This document shows, in pieces, positions 36,401-44,807 of a stretch of 64,000 bases of DNA. The position numbers were made by a program, and so were the translations under genes. Source of the DNA: Chloroflexota bacterium (GTDB lineage Bacteria; Chloroflexota; UBA11872). Position 1 is the stretch's first letter. Every line of letters begins with the position of its first letter. The stretch lies in contig JAJDUU010000021.1 in assembly GCA_022826485.1 (NCBI GenBank), positions 129,558 to 193,557 of the forward strand. The letters are read 5' to 3'. The notes beneath the pieces are model-generated. The model had not been told where the DNA came from. It saw only the letters and a program-made list of their open reading frames with translations, and did not search any database.

Positions 36401-37684
36401 GTCCTGGGTCCCTTCACGGTGGACGAGCTTGCGGGACGCACCGGCCTGGCGGCAGAGGACGCGGCGCGCGGGCTGGTGCAGCTCGAGACGGGCGGTTTCG
36501 TGCTGCGCGGAGCGTTCACGCCGGGGTTGGGCCAGGAGGAGTTCTGCGACCGGCGCCTGCTGGCCCGCATTCACCGCGCCACGCTCGATCGGCTGCGACG
36601 CGCCATCGACCCGGTGTCGGCGCAGGACTACATGCGCTTCCTCATCGAGTGGCAGGGGCTCGGTCCCACCGGCCGGTTCGAGGGCCGGGCCGGCCTGCGC
36701 ACCGCGATCGAGCGGCTTCGCGGATTCGAGGCGCCGGTGGCCGCCTGGGAGAGCGTGCTGCTGCCCAGCCGCGTGCGGGACTTTCAGCCCAGCTGGCTCG
36801 ACGAACTGTGCCTGAGCGGGGAGGTGGCGTGGGGACGCCTGTCACAGCCGCGCCCAAGCGCCAATGGCGACGCGCCGATCACGGGTTACACGTTGGCCGC
36901 CACGCGCGCGACGCCCATCACCTTCGTGCCCCGTCGGGACCTCCAGGTGCTGCTCGCGGCGGCGCGCGGTGCGCACGGCGGCGCGGCCTCGCCCCCAACC
37001 GTCGGCGCCGGAGGCGAAATCTATCGGCTGCTCGAATCGCGCGGCGCGCTCTTCTTCGACGAGCTGGCGGCGGCCACGCGACGCTTGCCCGGTGACGTGG
37101 AGGAAGGGCTGCGCGCCCTCATCGGCGGTGGTTGGGTGGCCTCCGACGGCTTCCACGGCGTGCGCGCGCTCGCCGGGCGGCGCCGCCGCGGCGGATGGCG
37201 GCGGCACGGCGGCGGGCGGCATGCCCTGGACGCATCGGCCTCGCCGCCCGGTCGATGGTCGCGGCTGGAGGCGGCGCCGGACGCCGAAGCCCTGTCCGAC
37301 GACCTCGCGGAGCTTGTGGCGCAGGTGATCCTGCAGCGCTACGGCGTTGTCTTTCGCGACCTGCGCCAGCGGGAGGCGTTCGCGGTTCCGTGGCGCGACG
37401 TGCTGCGCGCCCTGCGCCGGCTCGAGGCCAAGGGCACGGTTCGCGGCGGGCGGTTCGTGTCGGGATTCGTGGGCGAGCAGTACGCCCTCCCCGAGGCCGT
37501 CACCGCCCTACGCCGCCACCGCGCGACGGCGCCGAGCGGCCAGCGAGTACGGATCAGCGCCGTGGATCCGCTGAATCTGACCGGCATCGTGACGCCCGGC
37601 GAGCGCGTGCCGGCGTATCCGGGACGCTCGATCGAGCTGGTCGACGGCCTGCCTGCCGTGGAGCAGGACGCCGTCCCTCGCTGA
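33431..37684 (+). CDS. Lhr-like superfamily 2 ATP-dependent helicase
   Basis: A 1417-residue Lhr-type helicase. Motif I is AAPTGSGKT (about residues 50-58), Ia SPLKALSND, motif II DEIH (about 176), motif III SAT, and motif VI QRIGRSGH. The Lhr core (RecA pair, winged helix, beta-barrel) takes about 850 residues; the rest is the long C-terminal part seen in bacterial Lhr, which binds the uracil glycosylase/partner or tetramerises in known cases. It acts in DNA repair. Start ATG 33431 removes 15 residues that belong to repeat DNA. It is not obviously part of an operon. Confidence 0.9.
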   Translation: MATTSIAPTSLVDGFCPTVRDWFLERFGAPTDAQAAGWPAIMSGRDTLLAAPTGSGKTLAAFMAGIDRLVREAEAGALEAETSIVYVSPLKALSNDIQRNLEEPLEGIRRRAIEEGREPPAIRTGLRTGDTTANERQQMVRRPPHILITTPESLYLMVTAQRSRETLRGVTTVIVDEIHALARDRRGSHLALTLARLDHIADARPQRVGLSATQRPIDEIARFLTGMDPDAAPRPCDVVVLGHQRHLELAIEAPPTDLEAVAPREQWGEIYDRLAELVTGHRTTLVFVNTRTLSERVAHNLAERLGDDAVASHHGSLSKERRQRVEQRLKAGDLKALVATASLELGIDIGSIDLVCQIGSPRSMATFLQRIGRSGHALGLRPHGRLFPTTRDELIEAAALIRGVRAGRLDRIHIPEAPRDVLAQQIVAECACEDWSEDALFDLMRTAQPYAELARSNFDEIVEMLARGIGEGAGRSAPLVHWDRIHGDVRGQRGARLAAVMNGGTIPETGDYQVVAEPDDAVVGSVNEDFAMESMAGDIFLLGSTSWRIRRVEQSTVRVVDAQGAPPTIPFWLGEAPGRTRELSQEVGRLRRDIVDGLDDPAALRARLQFECAVPPTAAAQMVDYVRVTRDGLGLVPSDRDVVYERFFDDSGGMQLVVHAPFGQRVNRAWGLALRKRFCVRFDFELQAAANDDAILLSLGPQHSFPLEETFRYVTSANVAKSLQQAILYVPLFPTRWRWNVTRALAVARQRGGKRVPPYLQRLRSDDLLAAVFPEQVGCQENVTGPLEVPDHPLIEQTVQDCLTEAMDLPELVRILERIEAGEIRLHARDTVEPSPMAHEIVSGRPYTYLDDAPIEERRTRAVSLRRALPESARDLGALDADAIAQVAEEAWPDPRDAEDVHDALLGLVAVAEPVVGDWLDWLHELSAAGRALNLSIGDTVLWSAAEHLPALRLLYPAEAVPNVRLPSRAELPVDDRESARRLLLRGHSEVLGPFTVDELAGRTGLAAEDAARGLVQLETGGFVLRGAFTPGLGQEEFCDRRLLARIHRATLDRLRRAIDPVSAQDYMRFLIEWQGLGPTGRFEGRAGLRTAIERLRGFEAPVAAWESVLLPSRVRDFQPSWLDELCLSGEVAWGRLSQPRPSANGDAPITGYTLAATRATPITFVPRRDLQVLLAAARGAHGGAASPPTVGAGGEIYRLLESRGALFFDELAAATRRLPGDVEEGLRALIGGGWVASDGFHGVRALAGRRRRGGWRRHGGGRHALDASASPPGRWSRLEAAPDAEALSDDLAELVAQVILQRYGVVFRDLRQREAFAVPWRDVLRALRRLEAKGTVRGGRFVSGFVGEQYALPEAVTALRRHRATAPSGQRVRISAVDPLNLTGIVTPGERVPAYPGRSIELVDGLPAVEQDAVPR

Positions 37685-37865
37685 CATGACCGCCGCCGCG
37701 CTGCACAATCCAGCGGAGCGGCGGTTGCGTAGAGTCTCAGAGAGACGGCATGCGCTCCGAGGCCCGCACGCGAGGCCGGCGTGATTCAGAAATGACCGAC
37801 CACCCACGCCGCGCGCTCGCAACTGACGCTTCGGTCGCGCCATGGTCAAGCTGCGGAGATAGAGC

Positions 37866-38996
37866 ATGACGGATCGAACGCGTTGGTTGAGTCTGGCGGG
37901 CGCGGTCGCCGCCATCGCGGCGATCATCGCCGTCATCTTCGTCGTGGTGCAGCCGCCGCAATCAGCGAGCGTGGCCCCCGTGCCGGACGAACCGACCGCG
38001 CCGCAGGTCGCAGCCCCCGCGCCGGTGACGGCGACTCCCGCGCCCCAAGCCGCGGCAACGCCGGAACCCTCCGGGCCGCTGGCGCCGGAGTTCGTCCGGG
38101 TCACCCAGTGGCTCAACAGCCCGGCGCTGAGCCTGGCCGAGCTACGGGGCCGGGTGGTGCTGATCGATATGTGGACGTTCGGCTGCTACAACTGCCGCAA
38201 CACCCTGCCCTACCTGCGCGACTGGCACGCGAAGTACGCCTCCGAGGGCCTGCAGATCGTCGGCGTGCATACGCCCGAGTTTGAGTTCGAGCAGGTCGAG
38301 GCCAACGTGCGCGAGGCCATGATCCGGCTGAACGTGACCTGGCCAGTGGCGATGGACAACGACTGGGGCACCTGGCGGGCGTACAAGAACCGCTATTGGC
38401 CGCGCAAGTACCTGGTGGACCAGCAGGGCCAGATCCGGTACGACGTGATCGGCGAAGGCTCGTACGAGGAAATGGAGCGCCGCATCCGCGAGTTGCTCAC
38501 GGAAGGCGGGGCCTCTCTCGATCACATTCCGCTGGGTGGCGTGGACGAGGAGGCGGCGCCCGCGCAGACGGCGCTGTTCACCGGTGATTCGTGGGACGAG
38601 GGTCGATTCCTCGCGGTCGAGGGCGGCGCGGAAGCGGCGCGCTTGGGCCTGCGCGGCGGCTGGGTGGTGGAGTCCGACCGGGTGCAGCCCGATCCGAATG
38701 GAGGCTCTAGCTCCTGGGACGCGACGGTTCTGGTGACATCGGGCATGGCGAATCTCGCCGCCGGGGCGAATCTGGCTTCGCCGGTGCTCGTGAAGGTGAC
38801 GCTGGACGGCGCACCCGTGCCTGAGGCATTGCGTGGCGCTCATGTATTCGCGGGGTATGACGGAGCGACATTCGTTTCGATTGGCGACTTCGGCACCTAC
38901 GGTCTGCTCCGCAACGGCGACGCCGCGCCGCGTGAGCTGCGGCTGCAAACGGACGATCCCGGCTTATCGCTCTACACCTTCGTGTTCGGTGCGTAG
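37866..38996 (+). CDS. membrane-anchored thioredoxin-like protein with extra C-terminal domain
   Basis: A 376-residue protein: one N-terminal membrane helix (about 9-30), a Pro/Ala-rich linker, then a redoxin domain with the active site WTFGCYNC (Cys107, Cys110), and a C-terminal 140-residue beta-rich region. The layout equals the C-terminal half of DipZ, in which CcdA, a thioredoxin domain and a carbohydrate-binding-like domain are fused. Here CcdA is the next gene, 11 bases downstream. The domain would face the outside and reduce or oxidise exported thiol and selenol proteins; the two selenoproteins are candidate partners by inference. GGAGAT precedes the ATG. Confidence 0.85.
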   Translation: MTDRTRWLSLAGAVAAIAAIIAVIFVVVQPPQSASVAPVPDEPTAPQVAAPAPVTATPAPQAAATPEPSGPLAPEFVRVTQWLNSPALSLAELRGRVVLIDMWTFGCYNCRNTLPYLRDWHAKYASEGLQIVGVHTPEFEFEQVEANVREAMIRLNVTWPVAMDNDWGTWRAYKNRYWPRKYLVDQQGQIRYDVIGEGSYEEMERRIRELLTEGGASLDHIPLGGVDEEAAPAQTALFTGDSWDEGRFLAVEGGAEAARLGLRGGWVVESDRVQPDPNGGSSSWDATVLVTSGMANLAAGANLASPVLVKVTLDGAPVPEALRGAHVFAGYDGATFVSIGDFGTYGLLRNGDAAPRELRLQTDDPGLSLYTFVFGA

Positions 38997-39007
38997 CGCC
39001 TCGCCAC

Positions 39008-39724
39008 GTGGATCAATCGGTCAACCTGGCGGTGGCCTTCGGAGCCGGGGTTGCCTCGTTCATCGCGCCGTGCACGCTGGCGCTGGTTCCGGCCTACGTG
39101 CTCTATCTTGGCGGTCTCACGCTCAGCGACGGCGACGCGTCGAGCGCGCGGGCCACGCGCGGCGCCACGCTGCGCAGCGTGCTGGCCTTCACCCTTGGTT
39201 TCACGTCGGTCTTCGTACTCCTGGGCGCATCGCTCGGAGCGCTCACACAGACGCTGACCGACCATTCGGTGTGGCTGAACCGGGTGGGCGGCACGCTGAT
39301 CATCCTGCTGGGGCTGATGGCCCTGGGATTGCTGCGAATTCCGCTGGCGCAGCGTGGATTCGCGTTCCGTCCGCAAGTCTCCCGTCAGCTGCACGTGGCG
39401 GGTGCATTCCTGGTCGGCGGCACGTTCGCGGTCAGCTGGGTCCCCTGCGTGGGACCGATTTTGGGGGCGATTCTCGTTCTGGCGGCCACCACGGCATCCG
39501 TGGGCGAGGGAGCGCTCCTGCTCTTGGCCTACGCCCTGGGCATGATGCTGCCGTTTGCCGCCGCGGGCGCCTTTTCCGGGTGGACGCGCACGCTGCTGCA
39601 GCGCCACGGCCACGCCTTGAACTACGCGACTCACGCCGGGGGAGTCTTGCTCATCGCGCTGGGGATCGTGGTTTTCACGAATCTCATGCCGGTGATCGCG
39701 CGATATATCCCAATTGGCGTATGA
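39008..39724 (+). CDS. ccdA: cytochrome c biogenesis/thiol transport protein CcdA
   Basis: A 238-residue integral membrane protein with about six spans and the two redox Cys in FIAPCTLALVPAY and SWVPCVGPILGA. CcdA carries reducing equivalents from cytoplasmic thioredoxin to exported thioredoxin-like proteins. Starts at GTG 39008, only 11 bases after the thioredoxin-like gene, so the two are co-transcribed and act together. They could keep cytochrome c haem sites and the Sec peroxiredoxins of this window reduced; this is inference. Confidence 0.9.
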   Translation: MDQSVNLAVAFGAGVASFIAPCTLALVPAYVLYLGGLTLSDGDASSARATRGATLRSVLAFTLGFTSVFVLLGASLGALTQTLTDHSVWLNRVGGTLIILLGLMALGLLRIPLAQRGFAFRPQVSRQLHVAGAFLVGGTFAVSWVPCVGPILGAILVLAATTASVGEGALLLLAYALGMMLPFAAAGAFSGWTRTLLQRHGHALNYATHAGGVLLIALGIVVFTNLMPVIARYIPIGV

Positions 39725-39837
39725 CGAGCGCATCGGACGGAATAGAATGTGACGAGGTCATGGGAATGCGCCGGCGCGAAAGGGCCACTACCGGCGCAGG
39801 GCCCGGACCCTAGGACGGAGTGAGGAGCGTGAACGGC

Positions 39838-41301
39838 ATGCCAGACAGCCAGGCCACGGCGCGGCTTGCCGCCGCCGTCGGGCAGATTCTTCCCGTCGAC
39901 GGCGAGCGCTCGCTGACGGCGGTTGGCGCAAGACTCGACCTGGAAATCGCATCCGTGGATGACGCGGCGGAATACGCCGCGCAGCTGATCACGGCGGCCG
40001 GTGATGCGGGCACCCTCGAGGAAGTGGTGGGCGCCTTAGTCACCGAAAGCGTCATGTACCGACGGGACGCGCGCGAGCCGATTGACTCGGCCGAATATGC
40101 CGAGCTCGCGGCGGCCGCGCTGGCGCTCGGGGTGACGGTTCCCTCCTTGGCGGAGGTGGAAGACACGTCCACGGAGGACGACGCCACGGAGCGCCGATCG
40201 CGGCTGCTCGGCGCCATGCTCGACCTGTACTCCGACATGATGAGCGGTCCCGAGGACGAGCGTCCCTTGAAGCTGGCGAACGTGCTGGGCGGGCTGCTGC
40301 GGGCCAATGACGTGGAGATCCTGCGCCTGCCGCAGGCGGGCGCGAGCGACGTGCGCGGCGTCGTGCGCATGGGCAGCATCGAGCACCTCCTGACGGCGGT
40401 GTGGGAGGTCGGCGACGACCCACTGGCAGTCGATACCACCGAGGAATCCGTCCACGCGCAGGACCGGCGCACGCTGCTCGTGGCGCTCCAGGGGTTTCCG
40501 CGCGAACTGCGGCTGGACCCCGACCGAGACCGCCGCAAGATCCTGCTGGACGGTCGCGACCTGACCCTCCTGCTCGAAGGCCGCTGGACGCTGCCGCACG
40601 CGGTCCGCTGGAAGGCGCGCGAGCAGCGGGAAACGGGGGTGTTTGCGCGCCTGCCGATAGCTCCGCCCGAGAACGACCCAACGGCGATTGCCTTTTCGTC
40701 GGATACCGCCGAAATCGTCGAAGTCGATTCCGATCAGAAGACCCTGGCGGCAAACGTTGCCGAGTTCGACCAGACGATCTCGGAGGAGATTGAGGCTTCG
40801 GAAGCCGAACAGAAGCGCCTGCGCGTCATCGGATTCATCCTGGCCGGAATTGCCGCGGCCGTGGTCGTGGGACTATTCATCAATTCCAGGATTCAAGAGG
40901 CGATCGCGGAGGGAAACCTCGACGCGGCAAGCGTCACGGCCATGCGCGCCGCCCAGGCGCAGGAAGATGCCCTGGAACGGCTCGAGATCACCGGCCTGAA
41001 CCGGTACTTCTCTGACGACGTCATTGCCAGCATTCGGCAGCAAATCGAGAGTCTGCGCGCGAACAACGTCTACATCACCGCCCGTATCGACCGTGAAGTC
41101 TTGCGCGAGAACTCGGGTGTGCAAGACGAGCTGGCGTTCATCGCCTTTCGCGAGACCGGAGAAACCGAGCTGCGGGGCCAAGGCGACGGGCGCATCATCA
41201 GCAGCGATCCGGCCTATCGCGCCGTGCTGGGCTTCATCATGTCTCGGAGCGAGACCGGCCAGTGGCTGGTCACCGACCGGCGGGTGTTTGACAGCAGCTA
41301 G
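39838..41301 (+). CDS. unknown single-span membrane protein, 487 residues
   Basis: I recognise no family. The first 330 residues are mostly helical and acidic, with a segment IVEVDSDQKTLAANVAEFDQTISEEIEASEAEQKRLR that looks like a coiled coil. One membrane helix follows at about 330-350 (VIGFILAGIAAAVVVGLFI), then about 135 residues presumably on the other side of the membrane. ATG 39838 is chosen because AGGAG lies at 39823-39827; GTG 39829 is too close to it. A TAGAAT box at 39743-39748 may be the promoter. It stands alone before tRNA-Cys. Confidence 0.6.
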   Translation: MPDSQATARLAAAVGQILPVDGERSLTAVGARLDLEIASVDDAAEYAAQLITAAGDAGTLEEVVGALVTESVMYRRDAREPIDSAEYAELAAAALALGVTVPSLAEVEDTSTEDDATERRSRLLGAMLDLYSDMMSGPEDERPLKLANVLGGLLRANDVEILRLPQAGASDVRGVVRMGSIEHLLTAVWEVGDDPLAVDTTEESVHAQDRRTLLVALQGFPRELRLDPDRDRRKILLDGRDLTLLLEGRWTLPHAVRWKAREQRETGVFARLPIAPPENDPTAIAFSSDTAEIVEVDSDQKTLAANVAEFDQTISEEIEASEAEQKRLRVIGFILAGIAAAVVVGLFINSRIQEAIAEGNLDAASVTAMRAAQAQEDALERLEITGLNRYFSDDVIASIRQQIESLRANNVYITARIDREVLRENSGVQDELAFIAFRETGETELRGQGDGRIISSDPAYRAVLGFIMSRSETGQWLVTDRRVFDSS

Positions 41302-41387
41302 GGCCACGGCGGGCTGAACCGGGCCGTAGTGTCGTTAGGTATTCTGGCGCGCGGCTAGTCGGGGCTGCCAAGGCTCGCGGCCGCTAC

Positions 41388-41462
41388 GGCGACGTAGCCA
41401 AGTGGTAAGGCGGGGGTCTGCAAAACCCCTATACCTCGGTTCGATTCCGAGCGTCGCCTCCA
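41388..41462 (+). tRNA. tRNA-Cys (GCA)
   Basis: A complete cloverleaf: acceptor arm GGCGACG pairing with CGTCGCC, D-arm TAGCC-AAGTGGTAA-GGC, anticodon loop CTGCAAA giving anticodon GCA, and TPsiC arm with GGTTCGATTCC. The discriminator is T, as usual for tRNA-Cys, and CCA is encoded (41460-41462). The length is a normal 75 bases including CCA. Confidence 0.95.
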
Positions 41463-41470
41463 ATCGAGGT

Positions 41471-41499
41471 CCGCGCCGCGCACGGCAGGGGCGGCGCGG
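41471..41499 (+). terminator. hairpin after tRNA-Cys
   Basis: CCGCGCCGC and GCGGCGCGG pair over nine bases around an 11-base loop, ten bases past the tRNA. No T-tract follows, so this is a tentative terminator. Confidence 0.35.
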
Positions 41500-41531
41500 C
41501 ACGCGCAACCGTCCGGACCCGGTTCGTTGGC

Positions 41532-43322
41532 TCAGTTGTGCGCCGCGCGGCGCGCGCGCTCCCACACCTGCTCGACGAGCTCACGACCCGGGTTCCCGGG
41601 CGGCGCGGTCAAAAACTCATCGCGTCCGGCGCGCGCGTGGAGCCAGGCAATGACGATCGTGCGATGGTCCGCCGATACGGGCTCGCTGGATTCACGGGGC
41701 TTCAAGAGGTCGTGCAGCGCCCGGCGAACGCCGCCGCGGCGCGGGCGGGTCAGAACCACGTGTCGAGCGATCTGGCCGTCGTCGATGAGCGCAATCTCGG
41801 CATCTCCGGGCCGCGGACCGCTGTCCACGACGACGACACGCTCACCGCCAAGTCCGCCGGCAAGCGGTCGGCGCTCGGTGCGCGAACGCCGCAGCCGCCG
41901 CACGATCGCCTCGCGCTCCTCGGCCGGCGCGTCGGCATCGGTGACAACGACAATCGCCGCCGCGCGACCGTTGCTCAGATAGGCCAGAGCCGCAGCGCGC
42001 CGCCACGGCTCGACCGGACTGGCGCCGCGGGCCGGTAGGTCCAACAAGCGGCGTGCCGCCTGGGCGGCGAGTCGCGCGTCGCGCGCCGTGGGGAACGGCC
42101 CCACGTAGTCGCCGGACTCACCCCGCACGGTCGATGCCGTGTTGACGACCGCCGCTTCGGCCGGACCAAGATGGACCAACAGGCGCGAGGCCCGGCGCTG
42201 GCGCTGCACGTTGTAGACCGGCGCCAGCTCCGCGATGAGCTCGGCCTCACGCAGGAGCGCGCGCAACTCCGAGCCCGTCACTTCCCAATCGACGCGATCG
42301 ATTCGCGGCAGCATGTCGGCTCGCTGCCGCACGAAGCTGTGGGACGTGGTGAAGTGCGCCCGCACGCGGCGCTGAAGCGAGACGGTCTTGCCCACGTAGA
42401 GCGCCCGACCGGCCGGGTCGCGAAACACGTAGGCCCCCGGGGACGGCGGCAGGTTGCGCGAAGCCCAGCGGGCGAGTTCCTTGGCGCGCTGTGGCATCGG
42501 TCCTTCGGGCCCGCCCTCCGCACCAAGCGCACGCAGGGCTTCGACGGTGGTCACGCCGCGGGCGCGCGCCCGGTCCAGCAGCGCCGTAAACAAGCGGTGC
42601 GTGGCGCGGGCGTCGGGCAGCGCCCGGTGGCGGGGGGATTCTTGTTCGCCAAGCAACGCCAACGCATCGGCGAGGCCGGAGACTTCGGCCTCCGGCATCA
42701 ACTCTTGCATCAGCTCCATGGTGTCGAGACCGTCACCCGGAAAGAGGGCACGCTGCGACCACACGGCCTCCCGGTTGAGGTAGCCAAGATCGGTCGGCAG
42801 GTTGTGGGCCACCAGCACGGCGCCGGATTGAAAATCGCGAAACTCATCCAGCACCTGCTCGATCGGCGGTGCGTCGACCAGCATCTCGTCGGTGACGCCG
42901 GTGTAGCGGGTGATGAACTTGGAGACGCGACCGGGAATGCGAACCAGGGTCTCGAACGTGCCGACAACCGAATCGCCGCGCACGCGCTCGGCGCCGATTT
43001 CGAGCACGCGGTGCCGCCCGCCGCGTCCGCCGTTGGTCTCGATGTCGAAGATTACGAACTCGGCGTCGTCGAGATCCTGGGCCCGGCGCCGCCAGGCGGC
43101 CAGCTCCCACTGACCCTCCGGCGCCTGCCGCAAGCGGTCATCCTCCAGCAGCAGCGGCTCGAGTGCGCGCGTCGCGATGGCGGCGGCCTTGGACTCCACG
43201 TGAAGCACCGCCTTGGCCAGGTGCTGCAGCGAGAGCGGTCGGTCGGCCTCGGTGAGCTCGCCGATGGCGGCCTCTACGAGCGTGCTGCGGCGCGGCCGAT
43301 CAGGCCCGTTGGCCGCGGTCAC
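41532..43322 (-). CDS. DEDDh exonuclease / GIY-YIG fusion protein
   Basis: A 596-residue fusion. N-terminal winged-helix-like part (1-80), then a DnaQ-type exonuclease: FVIFDIETNG (DxE near residue 91), VAHNLPTDLGYL and HRALPDARATH (His and Asp). A GIY-YIG module follows at about 290-330 (PGAYVFRDPAGRALYVGKTVSLQRRVRAHF), as in UvrC and Cho. The C-terminal 200 residues are poorly conserved. Such proteins, related to Cho/DnaQ fusions, probably process damaged DNA. GTG 43322 is the first start after the upstream stop; a frame to 43505 would overlap the neighbouring gene by about 160 bases. Confidence 0.85.
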   Translation of the reverse strand: MTAANGPDRPRRSTLVEAAIGELTEADRPLSLQHLAKAVLHVESKAAAIATRALEPLLLEDDRLRQAPEGQWELAAWRRRAQDLDDAEFVIFDIETNGGRGGRHRVLEIGAERVRGDSVVGTFETLVRIPGRVSKFITRYTGVTDEMLVDAPPIEQVLDEFRDFQSGAVLVAHNLPTDLGYLNREAVWSQRALFPGDGLDTMELMQELMPEAEVSGLADALALLGEQESPRHRALPDARATHRLFTALLDRARARGVTTVEALRALGAEGGPEGPMPQRAKELARWASRNLPPSPGAYVFRDPAGRALYVGKTVSLQRRVRAHFTTSHSFVRQRADMLPRIDRVDWEVTGSELRALLREAELIAELAPVYNVQRQRRASRLLVHLGPAEAAVVNTASTVRGESGDYVGPFPTARDARLAAQAARRLLDLPARGASPVEPWRRAAALAYLSNGRAAAIVVVTDADAPAEEREAIVRRLRRSRTERRPLAGGLGGERVVVVDSGPRPGDAEIALIDDGQIARHVVLTRPRRGGVRRALHDLLKPRESSEPVSADHRTIVIAWLHARAGRDEFLTAPPGNPGRELVEQVWERARRAAHN

Positions 43323-43341
43323 GCCATGTCGTCGCGGAGCT

Positions 43342-43737
43342 TCATCCGTCGCGTCCCCCAAGAACCAGTGATCCGGCCATGTTGACCAACCCGACAAGAA
43401 CTGAACCGACCACCGCGCCGACCACGTTGCGGATCTCGATGGCCTCGACAGCCTGCGCCGCCAGCCAGAAGACGCCGGCGCTAACGACCACGTGCGAAAG
43501 CCCAAGCGTCAGCACGCCCAGCACGCACGTGATCGGCTTGAGCAGCACATCCACCACCGGTCGCACGTAGGCATTCACCAAGGCCAGCACGGCGGCAAAG
43601 GCGGTGATGGTGGTCCAATAGGCGTTCGTCCCCTCGGGGGGAAACGAAATGCCGTCGGGAACGAGAGCCGCCACGGCCAGAGCCGCGAAGAAGCAGGTGA
43701 CGAAGCGCGCGAGGAGATAGCGCAGTTCGCGGGTCAT
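43342..43737 (-). CDS. small membrane protein, mycobacterial phage holin-4-like (PF04020) family
   Basis: A 131-residue protein with four membrane spans: FVTCFFAALAVAALV, TTITAFAAVLALVNAYVR, PITCVLGVLTLGLSHVVVSAGVFWLAAQ and VGAVVGSVLVGLVNMAGSLVLG. The LVNAYVRPVV and KPIT-x-LGVLTLG blocks are those of the PF04020 family, whose function is unknown; it was named holin by similarity only. It is encoded upstream of the exonuclease gene with 20 bases between and may be co-transcribed. Confidence 0.8.
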   Translation of the reverse strand: MTRELRYLLARFVTCFFAALAVAALVPDGISFPPEGTNAYWTTITAFAAVLALVNAYVRPVVDVLLKPITCVLGVLTLGLSHVVVSAGVFWLAAQAVEAIEIRNVVGAVVGSVLVGLVNMAGSLVLGGRDG

Positions 43738-43773
43738 GCTTGACCCGCTCCAACGCCGGCGGCGCCTCTGTGG

Positions 43774-44673
43774 CTATGCGGAATCGCCGGAGCGAACCTC
43801 CACACCCGCAAGCTCCTCGAGCGGCTTGATCAGCGCCGCCGCGTCCAGGTCGCCCAGACCCATGTGCCGCACCTCCTGATAGAGCTGGTCGGCCAGCGTC
43901 GTCGCCAGCAGGCGCACGTTGCTGCGCCGCCCCAACTCCAGCGCGAGGCCCAGGTCCTTGAGCAAGAGCTCCACCCCGAAGCGAGCTTCGAAGTCGCCCG
44001 GAAATACCAGGTTCGGCATGTCCACTTCCATGCAGCGGCTGGCGGCGTAGGCCCCCATGAGCGTGTCGAACAGCTGCTGGGGGTCGATGCCGTTCTTCAC
44101 CGCGAGCACGTAGGCTTCGGCGTTGGCGGCGCGGACCCCGGCAATGATCATCTGGTTGGCCAGCTTGGCCACGCAGCCCGCACCCACCGGTCCGAAGTGC
44201 TGCACGTTGCCGCCCACGATGTCGAGCAGCTCCTGGCCGGCCTGATAGTCCTCGGCGGTACCACCGACGAACACGGCGAGCGTGCCCGCGGTGGCGCCGG
44301 CCGGCCCACCGCTCACGGGGGCGTCCAGGTAGCCCACGCCCTTGCCGGCGGCCTCGGCGGCGCAATGCTGCGCGGTGTCGGGTCCGTTGGTGCCGAAGTC
44401 GATCCAGAGCTGGCCGTCACGGGCCGTCTCGAGGGCGCCGTCGGCACCCAGCAGGATGTCCAGGGAATCCTGCGGCAGCGGCACGTTGAGGCAGACCACG
44501 TCCGACTGCGCGGCGACCTCCGCCGGCGTGTCGGCGGCGGCGCCGCCGTCGGCGACGAAGGCATCCACCTTCCCGCGGCTGCGGTTGTGAACGATGAGGT
44601 CGTGCCCGGCCGCCCGCAGGTTCGTCGCCATGGGCAGGCCCATCTTGCCGAGGCCGATATATCCAATTTGCAT
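43774..44673 (-). CDS. NAD(P)-dependent beta-hydroxyacid dehydrogenase
   Basis: A 299-residue member of the 3-hydroxyisobutyrate dehydrogenase family. The N-terminal dinucleotide motif is GYIGLGKMGLPMA, the substrate block is LDAPVSGGPAGATAGTLAVFVGG, and the catalytic Lys sits in GCVAKLANQMI. It oxidises a 3-hydroxy or tartronate-type acid to the semialdehyde with NAD(P). The exact substrate is open. It is on the same strand as a sugar isomerase-like gene 130 bases upstream; the two may form a carbohydrate-degradation unit. Confidence 0.9.
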   Translation of the reverse strand: MQIGYIGLGKMGLPMATNLRAAGHDLIVHNRSRGKVDAFVADGGAAADTPAEVAAQSDVVCLNVPLPQDSLDILLGADGALETARDGQLWIDFGTNGPDTAQHCAAEAAGKGVGYLDAPVSGGPAGATAGTLAVFVGGTAEDYQAGQELLDIVGGNVQHFGPVGAGCVAKLANQMIIAGVRAANAEAYVLAVKNGIDPQQLFDTLMGAYAASRCMEVDMPNLVFPGDFEARFGVELLLKDLGLALELGRRSNVRLLATTLADQLYQEVRHMGLGDLDAAALIKPLEELAGVEVRSGDSA

Positions 44674-44807
44674 GCGCGGCTAGCTCCTTAAGTCACTCAC
44701 TCAGATCGGCGGCGCGCCGCAGTCCTGATCCGGCCCGGAGGTCCGATCGGTCGGCGTCCACGCTGCCGCTGGGGCATTCCCAGCCTCCGCAAACCATACC
44801 AACGGAC

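Noticed and set aside
41388-41462. tRNA-Sec (selC) candidate
   Set aside because: The anticodon is GCA and the arms have normal lengths, so it is tRNA-Cys. No long-variable-arm tRNA with UCA anticodon was noticed in the window.
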